This document shows, one piece after another, positions 29,258 to 46,274 of a stretch of 52,851 nucleotides of DNA. Below the pieces are notes generated by a model that saw only the letters and a list, made by a program, of their open reading frames with translations, did not search any database and had not been told where the DNA came from. How positions within the stretch are numbered: the stretch's first letter is position 1; each line of letters starts with the position of its first letter. A program made the translations under genes and the position numbers. Origin of the DNA: Methanosarcina sp. Ant1 (GTDB lineage: Archaea; Halobacteriota; Methanosarcinia; Methanosarcinales; Methanosarcinaceae). The DNA lies in contig MDTP02000055.1 of assembly GCA_001714685.2 (NCBI GenBank), positions 1-52,851 on the forward strand. The letters are read 5' to 3'.

Positions 29258-30739
29258 TTATTTCTCTTCCCCGAAGAAGGAACGAATCATCGGGTGCATC
29301 TCCATCATCTGCTCGGATGCAATGTCTTCATAAAGACGGTACACGATACTCACAGTCAGCAACAGCCCCGTACCACCAGCACCTCCAATGGTACCTAGCA
29401 GGCTTGCAACCAGGGTAAGAAGCCCTATGAAAGCTCCACCTATCACGGTAACTTTCGGAATATAGCGTTGCATGACTTTTTCAATACTGCTTATATTACG
29501 CCTGAAGCCCGGAATCTGCATGCCGGAATTGAAAATCTTCTGGGCTGTGGGTTTAGCACCCATGCCTGTGGTCTCTATCCAGAAGAGGGCAAAGACAATT
29601 CCGCCTACTATAAGCATGAAGGCATCTACGAAGACATGAAGTCCAATCTGCCAGACAGCAGGAGCTGGCACCCCATAGCCTGCAAAAGATTCCCGCACGA
29701 GAGAAGGAATCCAGTCATAGGGGCTGTTTAAGGGGGCAAGGTAATACATGATTCCGTTAACAGGTGTTGACCCGCTGAACTCTCCAAGGAATGTAACTCC
29801 CCGGCCGGCAAGGACAATTCCTACCATCTGGATGTTAGCCTGAAGAGCTCTAACAAGAATCATCGGCAGAACTGATGAATATATTAGCTTGACAGGGAAG
29901 CGGCCTCTTGCCCCTCTTACTGCACTGTGGGCAAGAGGAATTTCTATTCTCGTACTTTCCACATACACCACAAGCAGGAAGATAAGAAGCGTACTCAGGA
30001 GTGCAAGAATTCCTCCCTGGATAAGCATGAACATAATGCCCTGACCTGAAAAGAGGTAATCTGCCCCGACATTCTGGGCGATGTAGACCCACTTCGGGAT
30101 TAACCCTATGGGAAGCCCGGATTGATCAGCCTGCCAGTTAACGACTCCTGTAACGATCTGCTGTGATATTCCCGCAACAATGAAAAGCCCGACTCCTGAC
30201 CCAATACCCCACTTGGAGACCACTTCATCCATGAAAAGAATCAGCGCGCCTCCTATGAAGATTTGGATAAGAAGCAGGAAAGTAATCACTCCCAGGCCTA
30301 CACCGAGAGCAGAAGCAAGCCCCGGATCCGGCTGGATATAACCACCAAGGAGCTGCGGCAGAGCTTCGAGTATGATCATGATAAAAACAAGGAACTTCTG
30401 GGCTCCCTGGAAGAATGCCTGATCTTTGGGGTCCGACAGGTCCATTTTGATAATATCTGACCCAACAAGAAGCTGCAAGACGATCGAAGCCGTGACAATT
30501 GGCCCGATACCAAGAAGAATCAAAGACCCTGCAGCCCCGGCAAGAACAGCACGGTAAGATTCAAAAAGGTCAACAGAGTTCGCGGACATCCCGAAGAGCG
30601 GCACATTTGCCAGAGCAAAGTACAGCAACAGAACTCCCAGAGTCCACCAGAGTTTATCCTTAAAGTGGACGTGTTTTTCCGGACTTGCTACTGCAGGTAA
30701 CTTATTAAAAAACGGTTCTAACGTATCCCTGAGAGTCAT
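29258..30739 (-). CDS. secY: Protein translocase subunit SecY
   Basis: This 493-residue membrane protein is the channel of the Sec translocon. About ten hydrophobic helices are visible, starting with LWWTLGVLLLYFALANVPLFG (residues 31-51). The plug region, GSDIIKMDLSDPKDQAFFQGAQK after TM2 and the long cytoplasmic loops (VESTRIEIPLAHSAVRGARGRFP, NSGMQIPGFRRN) agree with archaeal SecY. ATG 30739 has only a weak ribosome site (GGTG). A 143-bp gap with its own TATA box separates it from rpl15, so it can be transcribed independently. Confidence 0.95.
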   Translation of the reverse strand: MTLRDTLEPFFNKLPAVASPEKHVHFKDKLWWTLGVLLLYFALANVPLFGMSANSVDLFESYRAVLAGAAGSLILLGIGPIVTASIVLQLLVGSDIIKMDLSDPKDQAFFQGAQKFLVFIMIILEALPQLLGGYIQPDPGLASALGVGLGVITFLLLIQIFIGGALILFMDEVVSKWGIGSGVGLFIVAGISQQIVTGVVNWQADQSGLPIGLIPKWVYIAQNVGADYLFSGQGIMFMLIQGGILALLSTLLIFLLVVYVESTRIEIPLAHSAVRGARGRFPVKLIYSSVLPMILVRALQANIQMVGIVLAGRGVTFLGEFSGSTPVNGIMYYLAPLNSPYDWIPSLVRESFAGYGVPAPAVWQIGLHVFVDAFMLIVGGIVFALFWIETTGMGAKPTAQKIFNSGMQIPGFRRNISSIEKVMQRYIPKVTVIGGAFIGLLTLVASLLGTIGGAGGTGLLLTVSIVYRLYEDIASEQMMEMHPMIRSFFGEEK

Positions 30740-30814
30740 CGATTACACCATTCAAAACATTATATTAATTTATGCTGTTTGAAGTATTGGGCTTATTTCA
30801 CAATAAGATATTGC

Positions 30815-30833
30815 TATATAGCACATCTAATAT
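30815..30833 (-). promoter_or_regulatory. secY promoter with a motif shared with the S10 operon
   Basis: On the minus strand ATATTAGATGTGCTAT (30833-30818) runs into a TATATA box (30820-30815), predicting a start near 30790 and a leader of about 50 nt. The same 16 bp occurs at 43153-43138 in front of the S10-operon TATA sequence. Confidence 0.55.
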
Positions 30834-30881
30834 GAAAGAGTTTCCAAAGAATAAAAATAAGTAATGCCATAATGACACTAC

Positions 30882-32408
<1,527 letters not shown>

Positions 32409-32417
32409 TTAATCACC

Positions 32418-33860
<1,443 letters not shown>

Positions 33861-33867
33861 AACCACC

Positions 33868-34398
33868 TCAGGCCTTCTGCACAATATAGATTCCATCCTG
33901 GAAAGTCCTCGGATCGAACCTCTTGATCTTGGTCTTCTGTTCAATGTTTGCGGCAGTCTGCCCGACATCTTCCTTGTTGATTCCGGAAATAAATACCTCG
34001 TTTCCGGTAACCTTAACCTTTGTCTCGCCAAGAATTTTTGCAACTCTTGGCTTCTTTTCTCCAAGGAAGTTCCCGATTATGAAGGTCTTGCCTTCAACTT
34101 TTACCTGCATCGGAAAGTGAGCGTACACAATAGTCATCTTACACTCAAAGCCATCACTTACGCCTGTGACCAGATTTCTGATATGCGAAGAAAAAGTCCC
34201 TACCATAGCTTTCTGCTCTTTTCTGGAGGATTCTGCATCCACCAGTATTTCTCCTTCCCTAGCTTCGATCTTGATGCCGGGGTACCATAACTTTCTTTCA
34301 ACAGTTCCCTTGGGACCCCTGGCTGTAAAGAGATTCTGAGTGAGAGAGACGGAAACTCCTTCAGGAATCTTTATTTTTCTTGCAATTTCCTTAACCAT
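33868..34398 (-). CDS. rpl6: 50S ribosomal protein L6 (uL6)
   Basis: This 176-residue protein has two repeated beta-sandwich domains. It shows the archaeal features [35 protein letters not shown], the [21 protein letters not shown] segment, and the second domain [21 protein letters not shown]. It sits near the factor-binding site of the large subunit. ATG 34398 follows rps8 by 14 bp. Confidence 0.96.
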   Translation of the reverse strand: MVKEIARKIKIPEGVSVSLTQNLFTARGPKGTVERKLWYPGIKIEAREGEILVDAESSRKEQKAMVGTFSSHIRNLVTGVSDGFECKMTIVYAHFPMQVKVEGKTFIIGNFLGEKKPRVAKILGETKVKVTGNEVFISGINKEDVGQTAANIEQKTKIKRFDPRTFQDGIYIVQKA

Positions 34399-34412
34399 TT
34401 CCTGTTCCCTCC

Positions 34413-36179
<1,767 letters not shown>

Positions 36180-36192
36180 AAAATCACCTGCC

Positions 36193-36543
36193 TCACTTCT
36201 TAATGCTTGATGCTCTACGCCCGTCCTTAGTTTCAAGTTTCGTAATCATAACGTTGGAGGGGTAGATAGGTCTTGGGACTTCAGTACCATCCACCTTAGT
36301 GGAAATTACTCCGTCCACGGAAATTGTGCCGTCCTTAAGGGAAACGGCCTGGACCTTTCCTTCAGTGTCCTTGAAGTCTCCGCGCATGACCTTAACAGTG
36401 TCTCCCTTGATGACTGCAGCGCTTCTTGTACCGTATTCCTTGGAGAGTTCTTCACTAAGTCTTGCACCCATATATTTCTGCCTGACGTGAAGAGGCGCAT
36501 TGTATCTTGCCTTTCTCTGCTTTCTGGGCTGTTTAGATACCAT
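36193..36543 (-). CDS. rpl24: 50S ribosomal protein L24 (uL24)
   Basis: This 116-residue protein has the archaeal N-terminus [23 protein letters not shown] and a KOW domain ([24 protein letters not shown]). ATG 36543 (just after GTG 36549) follows GAGGAG by 5-6 nt. It initiates assembly of the large subunit. Gap to rps4e is 13 bp. Confidence 0.95.
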   Translation of the reverse strand: MVSKQPRKQRKARYNAPLHVRQKYMGARLSEELSKEYGTRSAAVIKGDTVKVMRGDFKDTEGKVQAVSLKDGTISVDGVISTKVDGTEVPRPIYPSNVMITKLETKDGRRASSIKK

Positions 36544-36552
36544 AATCACTCC

Positions 36553-37603
<1,051 letters not shown>

Positions 37604-37614
<11 letters not shown>

Positions 37615-37807
37615 TTAGCTCATGCTGAATTGTCTTTATCCGAGCAATCGTTCTCCTGATCTCCCCGATTCGTCCAGGATTCTCAGGAGCCCCGCCTGCA
37701 GAGGTGAGGGCACGTTCCCTGACAATTTCACTGTTTAGGGCATCGAGTTCGTCAGCCCGTTCTTCAAGTGTCATTGCCCGGATTTCGCTGGCTCTAAGAA
37801 TTGCCAT
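37604..37807 (-). CDS. rpl29: 50S ribosomal protein L29 (uL29)
   Basis: This 67-residue helical protein has the archaeal L29 pattern [22 protein letters not shown], then [31 protein letters not shown]. It sits at the polypeptide exit. ATG 37807 overlaps the rps3 stop by one base (TAATG). Confidence 0.95.
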
Positions 37808-38757
37808 TATTCCTTAGCCTCCTTGTGAACCCGCGCCATCGGATGCCAGTAGTCATAGCTCTCATGCTTGTGCTGCCAGACACCATTGACCTGTCTGCGG
37901 ACTTCTTCCGAGCCCTCGACATAGATAACTTCGACTTCTTCAAAGTCTTCGGATCCCTCAGCCTGGGGTTCTTCCTCAGCTTCTTCGGGCTCTGCGACTT
38001 CTACTTCCTCTACTGCTTTTTCAACTACTTTTTCGGGCGCTGCTGCAGGAGGAACTTTGGGTTTTGCTGCGCGTTCCTTTTTAGGAGGCTCAGCTGGCTT
38101 CTCAGCCGGTTTCTCAGCCAGTTTCTCGGCGGGTTTTTCGGCTGGCTCTTCGATAATTTCGTTCGCTTCCTTAATTCTGTATGAGTCAGGCAGGATGACG
38201 CCTGGCTGGATGATCCGGACTTTGCAGCCAAGGGTCCCGAGCTTTTTGACTGCTACTGCAAATCCTTCGTCTACTACTTCTTGCACAGGGTGTCCGGAGT
38301 GCTTTATGTACCCATCAATGAATTTTTCAACTCTTGACCTGGCACCTGTTAACTTTCCGGAGATTATGACTTCGCAGCCGAGAGCACCTGCATTCATGAC
38401 TGCACGAATAGTATTGTGTCCAGCCTTCCTGAAGTACCAGCCTCTCTCAATTGAAGCTGCAAGCCTGGAAGCCATCATCTGAGCGTTAAGTTCAGGTCTT
38501 TTGACTTCCTGAGCATCAATTTGCGGGTTTTCGAGGTTGTATTTGATTGCAACGTCCCGCGTAAGCTTTCTGATGACCTTTCCGGCTTTCCCAATTACCA
38601 TTCCCGGCTTTTCGGAATAGATAATAATCTGGGTGCCCATTGGGGTCCTATTAAGCTCCATGCCGCCATATCCAGCTCTGTTCAGCTGCTCTGCGAAATA
38701 CTCGTCCATGGAGGCCTTGACATATCCGTCATTGACGAACTTTCTCTCTATTGCCAT
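37807..38757 (-). CDS. rps3: 30S ribosomal protein S3 (uS3) with long acidic tail
   Basis: This 316-residue protein is longer than typical archaeal S3. Residues 1-205 contain the KH domain ([29 protein letters not shown]) and the C-terminal S3 domain ([28 protein letters not shown]). From about residue 207 a Lys/Ala/Pro/Glu-rich tail has repeats of the PAEK type, an acidic stretch, and a distinct final segment ([21 protein letters not shown]). It lies at the mRNA entry site. The tail is probably flexible; its use is unknown. It adjoins rpl22 without a gap. Confidence 0.94.
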   Translation of the reverse strand: MAIERKFVNDGYVKASMDEYFAEQLNRAGYGGMELNRTPMGTQIIIYSEKPGMVIGKAGKVIRKLTRDVAIKYNLENPQIDAQEVKRPELNAQMMASRLAASIERGWYFRKAGHNTIRAVMNAGALGCEVIISGKLTGARSRVEKFIDGYIKHSGHPVQEVVDEGFAVAVKKLGTLGCKVRIIQPGVILPDSYRIKEANEIIEEPAEKPAEKLAEKPAEKPAEPPKKERAAKPKVPPAAAPEKVVEKAVEEVEVAEPEEAEEEPQAEGSEDFEEVEVIYVEGSEEVRRQVNGVWQHKHESYDYWHPMARVHKEAKE

Positions 38758-39219
<462 letters not shown>

Positions 39220-39224
39220 TCACC

Positions 39225-40370
<1,146 letters not shown>

Positions 40371-40377
40371 TCACACC

Positions 40378-41384
<1,007 letters not shown>

Positions 41385-41390
41385 TTTTGC

Positions 41391-42404
41391 TCACCCCTGC
41401 TTGGATTCCCTGCTTATATGAAGGATGTTCGGTTCGCCAAGGTCGGCTTTCTTTGCCCTGATAGGGTCTCTGAGTCTGATAAGCCTCTTAGAAGGTCCGG
41501 GGACACTGCCTTTGATCAGCACATAATCTCCGCGGATAAGGCCGTAATTCAGAAAACCACCATCTGGAGTTACCTCTGCACCGTTGGAACCGATCTTAAG
41601 GATGCGCTTGTTGAATTCGGTTCTCTGGTGATATCCCATCTGACCCATCTGGGGAACTCTCCAGGAAACGTGAGCAGGATGCCAGGGACCAAGAGTACCG
41701 ATCTGCCTGAGGCTGCCCTGTCTGGAGTGCTTGCCTTTCTGAAGCTGAATGCCCCATCTTTTGACAGGACCCTGGGTACCTTTTCCAATGGTAATTGCGG
41801 CTGTGTCAACAAGTATTCCGGTCTTGAAAACGTCGGTGACGCTTACAAGGGTGCCAAGAATTGACTTTGCGAACTCGAATTTGGTGTTGAGATCCCTTGC
41901 GCTGATCCCGGATTCCATGATATCGGGCGTCTTTTTGGGAACACCGGTAAGGCTCTTTGGCAGGGTGTAGGTAACTGCCCTGATGTCGCTTACCTTACCT
42001 TCTTCGATCAATTTCCCAATCGTTTCAAGGGTTTCGTCCACGTGTTCAGCCACTGGTAAATGGATCCTGCGCTTGAGTTCTGGATCGAGATCAGCTGCCC
42101 ATGCTTCAGCGATTGCCTTTTCTCCGAAGCTGTCTTCTGCGTAAGCGCGGACGGCTGCGACCCTTATTGCAGGAGTTTCGATGACAGTCACAGGTACGGA
42201 GATCTCCATACCCTGGGTAAGGCTGTTCTTTATGTCATCAACCATGATTATGTGGGTCATCCCCACCTTGTACCCTGCAAAACTCTGTAGCCTTGGTTCA
42301 CCTGTAGCCTCTGGCCAGGCCCTGAACCGTGGAATGTGGCTCTTCGCCCTTTTGCGCGGACTGAATGCGAGGGAACCTCGTTTTGGTCGGTGTATGCTTG
42401 CCAT
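41391..42404 (-). CDS. rpl3: 50S ribosomal protein L3 (uL3)
   Basis: This 337-residue protein is the first gene of the ribosomal operon. It has the archaeal N-terminus [22 protein letters not shown] and [18 protein letters not shown]. The W-loop region ([27 protein letters not shown]) is followed by [13 protein letters not shown]. It forms a binding site near the peptidyl-transferase centre. ATG 42404 follows GGAGTAGAA. A leader of about 700 nt precedes it. Confidence 0.96.
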   Translation of the reverse strand: MASIHRPKRGSLAFSPRKRAKSHIPRFRAWPEATGEPRLQSFAGYKVGMTHIIMVDDIKNSLTQGMEISVPVTVIETPAIRVAAVRAYAEDSFGEKAIAEAWAADLDPELKRRIHLPVAEHVDETLETIGKLIEEGKVSDIRAVTYTLPKSLTGVPKKTPDIMESGISARDLNTKFEFAKSILGTLVSVTDVFKTGILVDTAAITIGKGTQGPVKRWGIQLQKGKHSRQGSLRQIGTLGPWHPAHVSWRVPQMGQMGYHQRTEFNKRILKIGSNGAEVTPDGGFLNYGLIRGDYVLIKGSVPGPSKRLIRLRDPIRAKKADLGEPNILHISRESKQG

Positions 42405-43132
42405 ATTTCTACTCCGTAAATTTCAATTGAAATACCAGCCCCTCCGGTCGGCGCAACTCAAGTGACAAAAGAAAAATGCACTGGATTCCCCGAACGCTAC
42501 CAGGTATGGGAGGGATGTCTTTCAGACCTGCCTGGCAGAAAAGCCTCGAGCAGACCAGAGCTTTATGCTCCCGGTACCCTAATTCCTTCAGGTATCTGCA
42601 AATATCCGATCCTTTCCCCGCAGTCTCTGCAGGAGCATACGCTTAAAGGACCGATTTTACGACCCTGGCAGACCCAAATCCAGCCATTCGGCCCTGATTT
42701 GAAACATTTAGCAATCTGATTCGAAACTTCAGTATTCAGTAACCTGATCTTGAACTCAGTAACCTGATCTTGAACTCAGTGACCTGATCTTGAACTCAGT
42801 AACCTGATCTTGAACTCAGTAACCTGACTTGAAACTTCAACATTCAGCAACTGCAACCGCAACTCATCGAAAACCTAAACAGTTTCGTGCAATTTTAGGC
42901 GCCTTCGAGGCACCAAAAGCGGGCGTTTCAAAGCATTGGCCCTTTGACACTTATGTTGATCCGACTTTTCTCACTGGATTTATCTTCAATGCAGGAAATT
43001 CTACCAAATCAACGGCAGAAAACCCAATTTCCTGGACACTTCCAGGAACTTAGCATTAAGCATCACATTGATCCTGTTAAACGATTTCAGGCACTTCGGT
43101 GCTTGAAATCTCAATCTCGGATGTACTTTGCC
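42405..43132 (-). other. Long leader of the S10 operon with structured candidate element
   Basis: From the promoter near 43140 to rpl3 there are about 700 bp with no standard gene. The part 42450-42690 is richer in G and C. On the minus strand ATGCTCC pairs with GGAGCAT (42638-42632 and 42571-42565), enclosing a hairpin CCTGCAG/CTGCGGG (42633-42627, 42623-42617, loop AGA). A frame open across 42560-42780 reads CQGRKIGPLSVCSCRDCGERIGYL but has no usable start codon. The leader may be a regulatory RNA for ribosomal-protein control, or hold a decayed zinc-ribbon gene. Confidence 0.4.
42741..42835 (-). repeat. 20-bp tandem repeats in the S10-operon leader
   Basis: Four adjacent 20-bp units AACCTGATCTTGAACTCAGT start at 42741, 42761, 42781 (with one change, GACC) and 42801, followed by a diverged partial copy. 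More degenerate units precede from about 42690. The array lies within the predicted leader of rpl3. Confidence 0.93.
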
Positions 43133-43158
43133 TTTAAATAGCACATCTAATATATAAA
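43133..43158 (-). promoter_or_regulatory. Promoter of the S10 ribosomal operon
   Basis: On the minus strand GGGTTTATATATTAGATGTGC...CTATTTAAAGG holds two TATA-type boxes (43158-43151 and 43140-43133). The latter follows the 16-bp motif ATATTAGATGTGCTAT (43153-43138), exactly shared with the secY promoter. A start near 43105-43125 is predicted. Confidence 0.55.
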
Positions 43159-43159
43159 C

Positions 43160-43742
43160 CCTTTGTAGATACAAGAAGAAAAAGAAGAGAAGAATCAGTG
43201 ACAGGTGAGAAAAATGTAAATAAATTGGACGGCCCGGTCTGGACAAGCTGCCGCTGAAGTAATCAAAATGTTTTATCAGAACCCACGTTTGATCGATTCT
43301 AAAAATTCTGGTTGTGGCTGCGGTTCCAGCAGGATAGTTGCGAACCGGGTTTAATGTAAGGGATATCATCTAAGAGATAGAACACCGGGATAATAGTATT
43401 AATACATACATAACAACTCATTTCGAGTTGCACTATATTATAGTACGGCCAGGGTAACAAAACTCTTCAATACAGGCTGTCTCAAAAAATACTGTAGTAC
43501 CAACTGCCCTGTACAAAGTGGAAATGAATGATGTGAGCTTCAGGATTGTCTCAAGGATTGAAAAGGGTCAAAAATCAGAAAATCCAGAAACTTTTAAAGC
43601 TTTTTTCACAAAAGACATAATCATAAGAAGAATCTTAAAAATAATTATAAGAAGATTTGATTTGGCTCATTCGTTAGCCCTTTTTGATGTTTACCAGCAG
43701 CTTCAGGTAGAACTTATGCAGTTGAACTGAAAAACTAGTAGA
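43160..43742. other. Spacer with IS-end-like sequences
   Basis: No supported gene. CAGGCTGTCTCAAAAAATAC near 43477 resembles the ends of some insertion sequences. A 70-codon frame from 43518 (MEMNDVSFRIVSRIEKG...) has no ribosome site and no recognised family; it may be a transposase remnant or chance. TAGAACTTATGCAGTTGAACTG near 43709-43730 is a second, degenerate left end of the MITE-like element that follows. Confidence 0.35.
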
Positions 43743-43861
43743 TATAGGAGTTACGCAGTTGAAATGAGAAAACATTAGCATGAAACTTAAAAATCTAAAT
43801 CATAATATTTATGATGGCTGTGTCATGCTTTATTTTGATCCTCAAGTGCGTAATTCCTATA
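43743..43861. mobile_element. MITE-like inverted-repeat element, copy A
   Basis: A 119-bp element with terminal inverted repeats TATAGGAGTTACGCA (43743-43757) and TGCGTAATTCCTATA (43847-43861), matching at 14 of 15 positions when reversed. There is no coding capacity. The interior right part (ATGCTTTATTTTGATCCTCAAGTGCGTAA) is nearly identical to copy B at 45290-45405. It looks like a non-autonomous derivative of an insertion sequence; the parent is not in the window. Confidence 0.7.
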
Positions 43862-44040
43862 AGGAAAAATTCCTAATATATTTTTTGATTTAGGTATCAA
43901 GAATCTTACTACTTATGCAATCCGACTCAGAACTGTATGGGCGAATCGTTATCGATCCACATTGTACAGTCAGTTTGGTCCATAGTTTAATCAATTACAC
44001 AGCTGTTGCAAGTGTTGTAGACGATGCCGAGCGAGCCGAC

Positions 44041-44418
44041 TCACAAGAGCCAGCTGGCGCCCAAGACATTATCATCAAGACCGTCCCAGACACCATCATC
44101 AAGACCGCTCCAGCATTCAAATCCATCATTTTTGAAAGCGTTGAAAAACTCCTGCCAGGTTGGGGTGGTATCGCAACATTTATTGCAACCACTGCAACCA
44201 CAGCCGCAATTAGGGCCGCAAACATGGTTGCAACCGCAAGTCGAGCAAGTCTTTGCTACGCAACCACAGCCGCAACCACTGTTGCAAACATGGTTGCAAC
44301 CGCAAGTCGAGCAAGTCGTCGGCCAAGGCGTTGCGCTTACTGACGAAGCAGTCAATGACATTACAAAAAGGACTGCCAGTAAAATACCAACTGTCTTTTT
44401 TACTATTTGTTTCCCCAT
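44041..44418 (-). CDS. Secreted cysteine-rich repeat protein A
   Basis: This 125-residue protein has a signal peptide (MGKQIVKKTVGILLAVLFVM, cleavage after about SSVSA, residue 29) and 18 Cys in the mature part. Two tandem copies of TCSTCGCNHVCxxxCGCGC begin at residues 35 and 57 (period 22), followed by SGCNKCC. The C-terminal 40 residues are acidic and Trp-rich (ECWSGLDDGVWDGLDDN). No known family is recognised; CxxC and CxC density suggests metal binding (metallothionein-like) or many disulfides outside the cell. It is paralogous to protein B (45644-46024), with the same signal type, promoter region and downstream MITE. Confidence 0.82.
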   Translation of the reverse strand: MGKQIVKKTVGILLAVLFVMSLTASSVSATPWPTTCSTCGCNHVCNSGCGCGCVAKTCSTCGCNHVCGPNCGCGCSGCNKCCDTTPTWQEFFNAFKNDGFECWSGLDDGVWDGLDDNVLGASWLL

Positions 44419-44572
44419 CTATGTTCACTCTCCAAACTTTGCTTAATTTGATACTATTTTGATATTGTTGGTTTTTCGATTCGCTCTCCTTCGGAATATA
44501 TAGTGCTGAAAATTATTTTGCCAATTAATCATCAAGATTTATTTCTTGATGGTTATATATTGGTAAATTAGA

Positions 44573-44668
44573 TCCTCATTTATAATCGGATGGAATTGAT
44601 TTCGAATTGTACCAACAAATTGTATCATCAGTAAATTATTATCCCTTGGATATAATATGTAAAGAAAA
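44573..44668 (-). promoter_or_regulatory. Conserved upstream region of Cys-rich gene A
   Basis: A block from TCCTCATTTATAAT to ATTATTATCCCTTGGATATAA is shared, with small changes, with 46177-46274 upstream of gene B. It includes TATA-like sequences on the minus strand (ATTATAAAT near 44586-44578, and TTATATCC near 44652). Another TATA-like ATATATAA lies nearer, at 44561-44553. Similarity between the two copies suggests shared regulation; the exact start is uncertain. Confidence 0.45.
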
Positions 44669-45289
44669 ATAAATTAGAAACCATTATTATTTAAAAACGA
44701 TTTTTTTTAATCTTTTTCTATGTTGGATTAATTTTTATACAACTATCCAAATTCAAATGACATTTGGCCAACATCATCTTTTCCTTTTTAATTAAAGTAC
44801 AATTATTCTTCTTTTTTTCTGAAATTTTGCTATTAGCTAGAGCTGTAATATAAAGTATCATAATGCAGTTCTTATATTATCCGAGAAAGGAAAATAATTA
44901 AAACTTTCATGAATCGTGATCTTTAAAGCCAGTTTTTACAAAACTTCTCCAAAATATTCAGTAATATGAAGTTATAAATGGTAGAAATTTTGGTTTCGGT
45001 GCTTCAAACTTATGGCTATTTTTGCTTCAAATCGATAGCATGCAGGGAAGAAAATTCGTTGTTCAATGAATAAATTCAAAAGTTCAGGTTTATGAATATA
45101 TTTTGGAATCGCAGTAATTGACAGTGGAAACGAGTTATAGAAACCAAGGGATTGTTTCGTGGACTGAAGCAGAATCGAAAATTAGAAACTTCCGAATTTT
45201 TGTAATTTATTAAAAAACGTAGTTGATCATAAAAAATGTAAAATAAACTCATTCGTCTACTTACACCATGGTCGACAGTCAGTTTCAGG
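44669..45289. other. AT-rich spacer upstream of gene A
   Basis: No gene is seen. TTTTTGCTTCAAATCGATAGCA with following AAGAAAAT (45020-45055) recurs near 46585-46620 upstream of gene B, showing that the duplicated unit extends this far. Confidence 0.5.
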
Positions 45290-45405
45290 TAGGACTTACG
45301 CAGTCAAATTGAAAGCCCGGTAGCATGGGCTTTAAACTGATTTAATTACATTATTTATGAGGGTATGCTTATGCTTTATTTTGATCCTCAAGTGCGTAAG
45401 TTCCA
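45290..45405. mobile_element. MITE-like inverted-repeat element, copy B
   Basis: A 116-bp element with ends TAGGACTTACGCA (45290-45302) and TGCGTAAGTTCCA (45393-45405), 11 of 13 positions matching. Its right half, ATGCTTTATTTTGATCCTCAAGTGCGTAA, is nearly the same as in copy A. It is non-coding and lies about 240 bp beyond the 3' end of Cys-rich gene B, as copy A lies beyond gene A. Confidence 0.7.
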
Positions 45406-45643
45406 TCAGGAAAGACTATCTTATAAATTTATAGATTTTGAGAAAGGTTAAGGGCCTTACTGCCCCTGTAACCGACTCCGGGCTCAACGAATGAGTTCTT
45501 GGTTCTACATTTCATAGACTTTGATATAGATTTTTTATTTTTATTCTTCCATCTAAACAGTAGATATTTATCCTAACAGTTTAGTCCATGGTTCGACTAG
45601 TCAGAAGTTAGCGATTGAGATCTTTGCCGAAACAACCGCTAAG

Positions 45644-46024
45644 TTACCAGCCCCAATCGTTGAACCAGTTCCCATCGCCACCCGTGGCACAACCAGCACG
45701 AACAGCAGTTATGAAGCAACCTTTTTTCTCATCATCACAGCCGCATTTGTTGCAACCGTCCCAGCCGCATTTGTTACAACCGTCCCAGCCGCATTTGTTG
45801 CAACCACCACAGCCACATTTGTTGCAACCGCCGTCGCCTAACCATTTACCCGGGAACCAGTTGCCCAATCCTTTCCCGTCACCTAACCAGTTGCCCAATC
45901 CGATGCCGTCGCCGCATTTGTTGCATTTGTTGCAACCGCCGCAACCAGCACTTGCTGCCGCAGCTGTCATTGACACTACAAATAAGACTGCTAGCAAAAT
46001 GCCTATTGTCTTTATATTCCTCAT
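45644..46024 (-). CDS. Secreted cysteine-rich repeat protein B
   Basis: This 126-residue protein begins with a signal peptide (MRNIKTIGILLAVLFVVSMT, cleavage near AASA, residue 26). The mature part has 16 Cys, most in GCNKC units: GCGGCNKCNKC after the signal, then GCNKCGC and two GCNKCGWD repeats of 8 residues at about 74-94. A Gly/Trp-rich linker holds GLGNW twice (42-57), and the end is CFITAVRAGC plus a Trp-rich tail. ATG 46024 is chosen because GGAGTGG lies 8 nt upstream. It is a paralogue of protein A by signal peptide, Cys richness and flanking DNA. Function is unknown; extracellular metal binding or a cell-surface role is inference. Confidence 0.82.
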   Translation of the reverse strand: MRNIKTIGILLAVLFVVSMTAAAASAGCGGCNKCNKCGDGIGLGNWLGDGKGLGNWFPGKWLGDGGCNKCGCGGCNKCGWDGCNKCGWDGCNKCGCDDEKKGCFITAVRAGCATGGDGNWFNDWGW

Positions 46025-46176
46025 TTGTATCCACTCCAAACTTTTGTCTATTTTGATACAATTTCAATTATGAGTTTTTCAATCAACTTTCAGTCGAAGA
46101 TGCATTTACTTTACCAATAAATCCCCATATTTTTTGTTTGATAGAGTGTAGTAAAAGTATGCTATGATAAGTTCGG

Positions 46177-46274
46177 TCCTCTTTTTATACACAGAGGATT
46201 TGCCGACGAAAGTGATTTCTAATTGTATCACAAGGAGATTATTATCCATAGAATATAATATATAACGAAATATA
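46177..46274 (-). promoter_or_regulatory. Conserved upstream region of Cys-rich gene B
   Basis: TCCTCTTTTTATACACAGAGG...AATTGTATCACAAGGAGATTATTATCC...GAATATAATATATAA matches 44573-44668. On the minus strand GTATAAAAAGAGG near 46190-46178 is a good TATA box, giving a start about 25 nt nearer the gene and a leader of about 130 nt. Confidence 0.45.

Noticed and set aside
28648-29418. 256-codon plus-strand frame over adk and secY
   Set aside because: Antisense to two well-recognised genes and without family resemblance.
43001-43369. Minus-strand frame of 122 codons in the spacer upstream of the S10 operon
   Set aside because: It crosses the predicted S10 promoter and has a low-complexity Phe/Leu run; no ribosome site or homology is visible.
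43477-43730. Insertion sequence with transposase
   Set aside because: An IS-end-like GGCTGTCTCAAAAAA occurs, but the 70-codon frame shows no transposase motif and no second end was found.
43915-44446. Plus-strand frames rich in Ala/Thr/Gln over Cys-rich gene A
   Set aside because: These are the repeat-rich reverse strand of gene A. The minus-strand reading has a signal peptide and an ordered Cys pattern.
45615-46073. Plus-strand Pro/Gln/His-rich frame over Cys-rich gene B
   Set aside because: The apparent QPHLLQP repeats are the reverse strand of the GCNKC repeats; gene B has a ribosome site and signal peptide on the minus strand.
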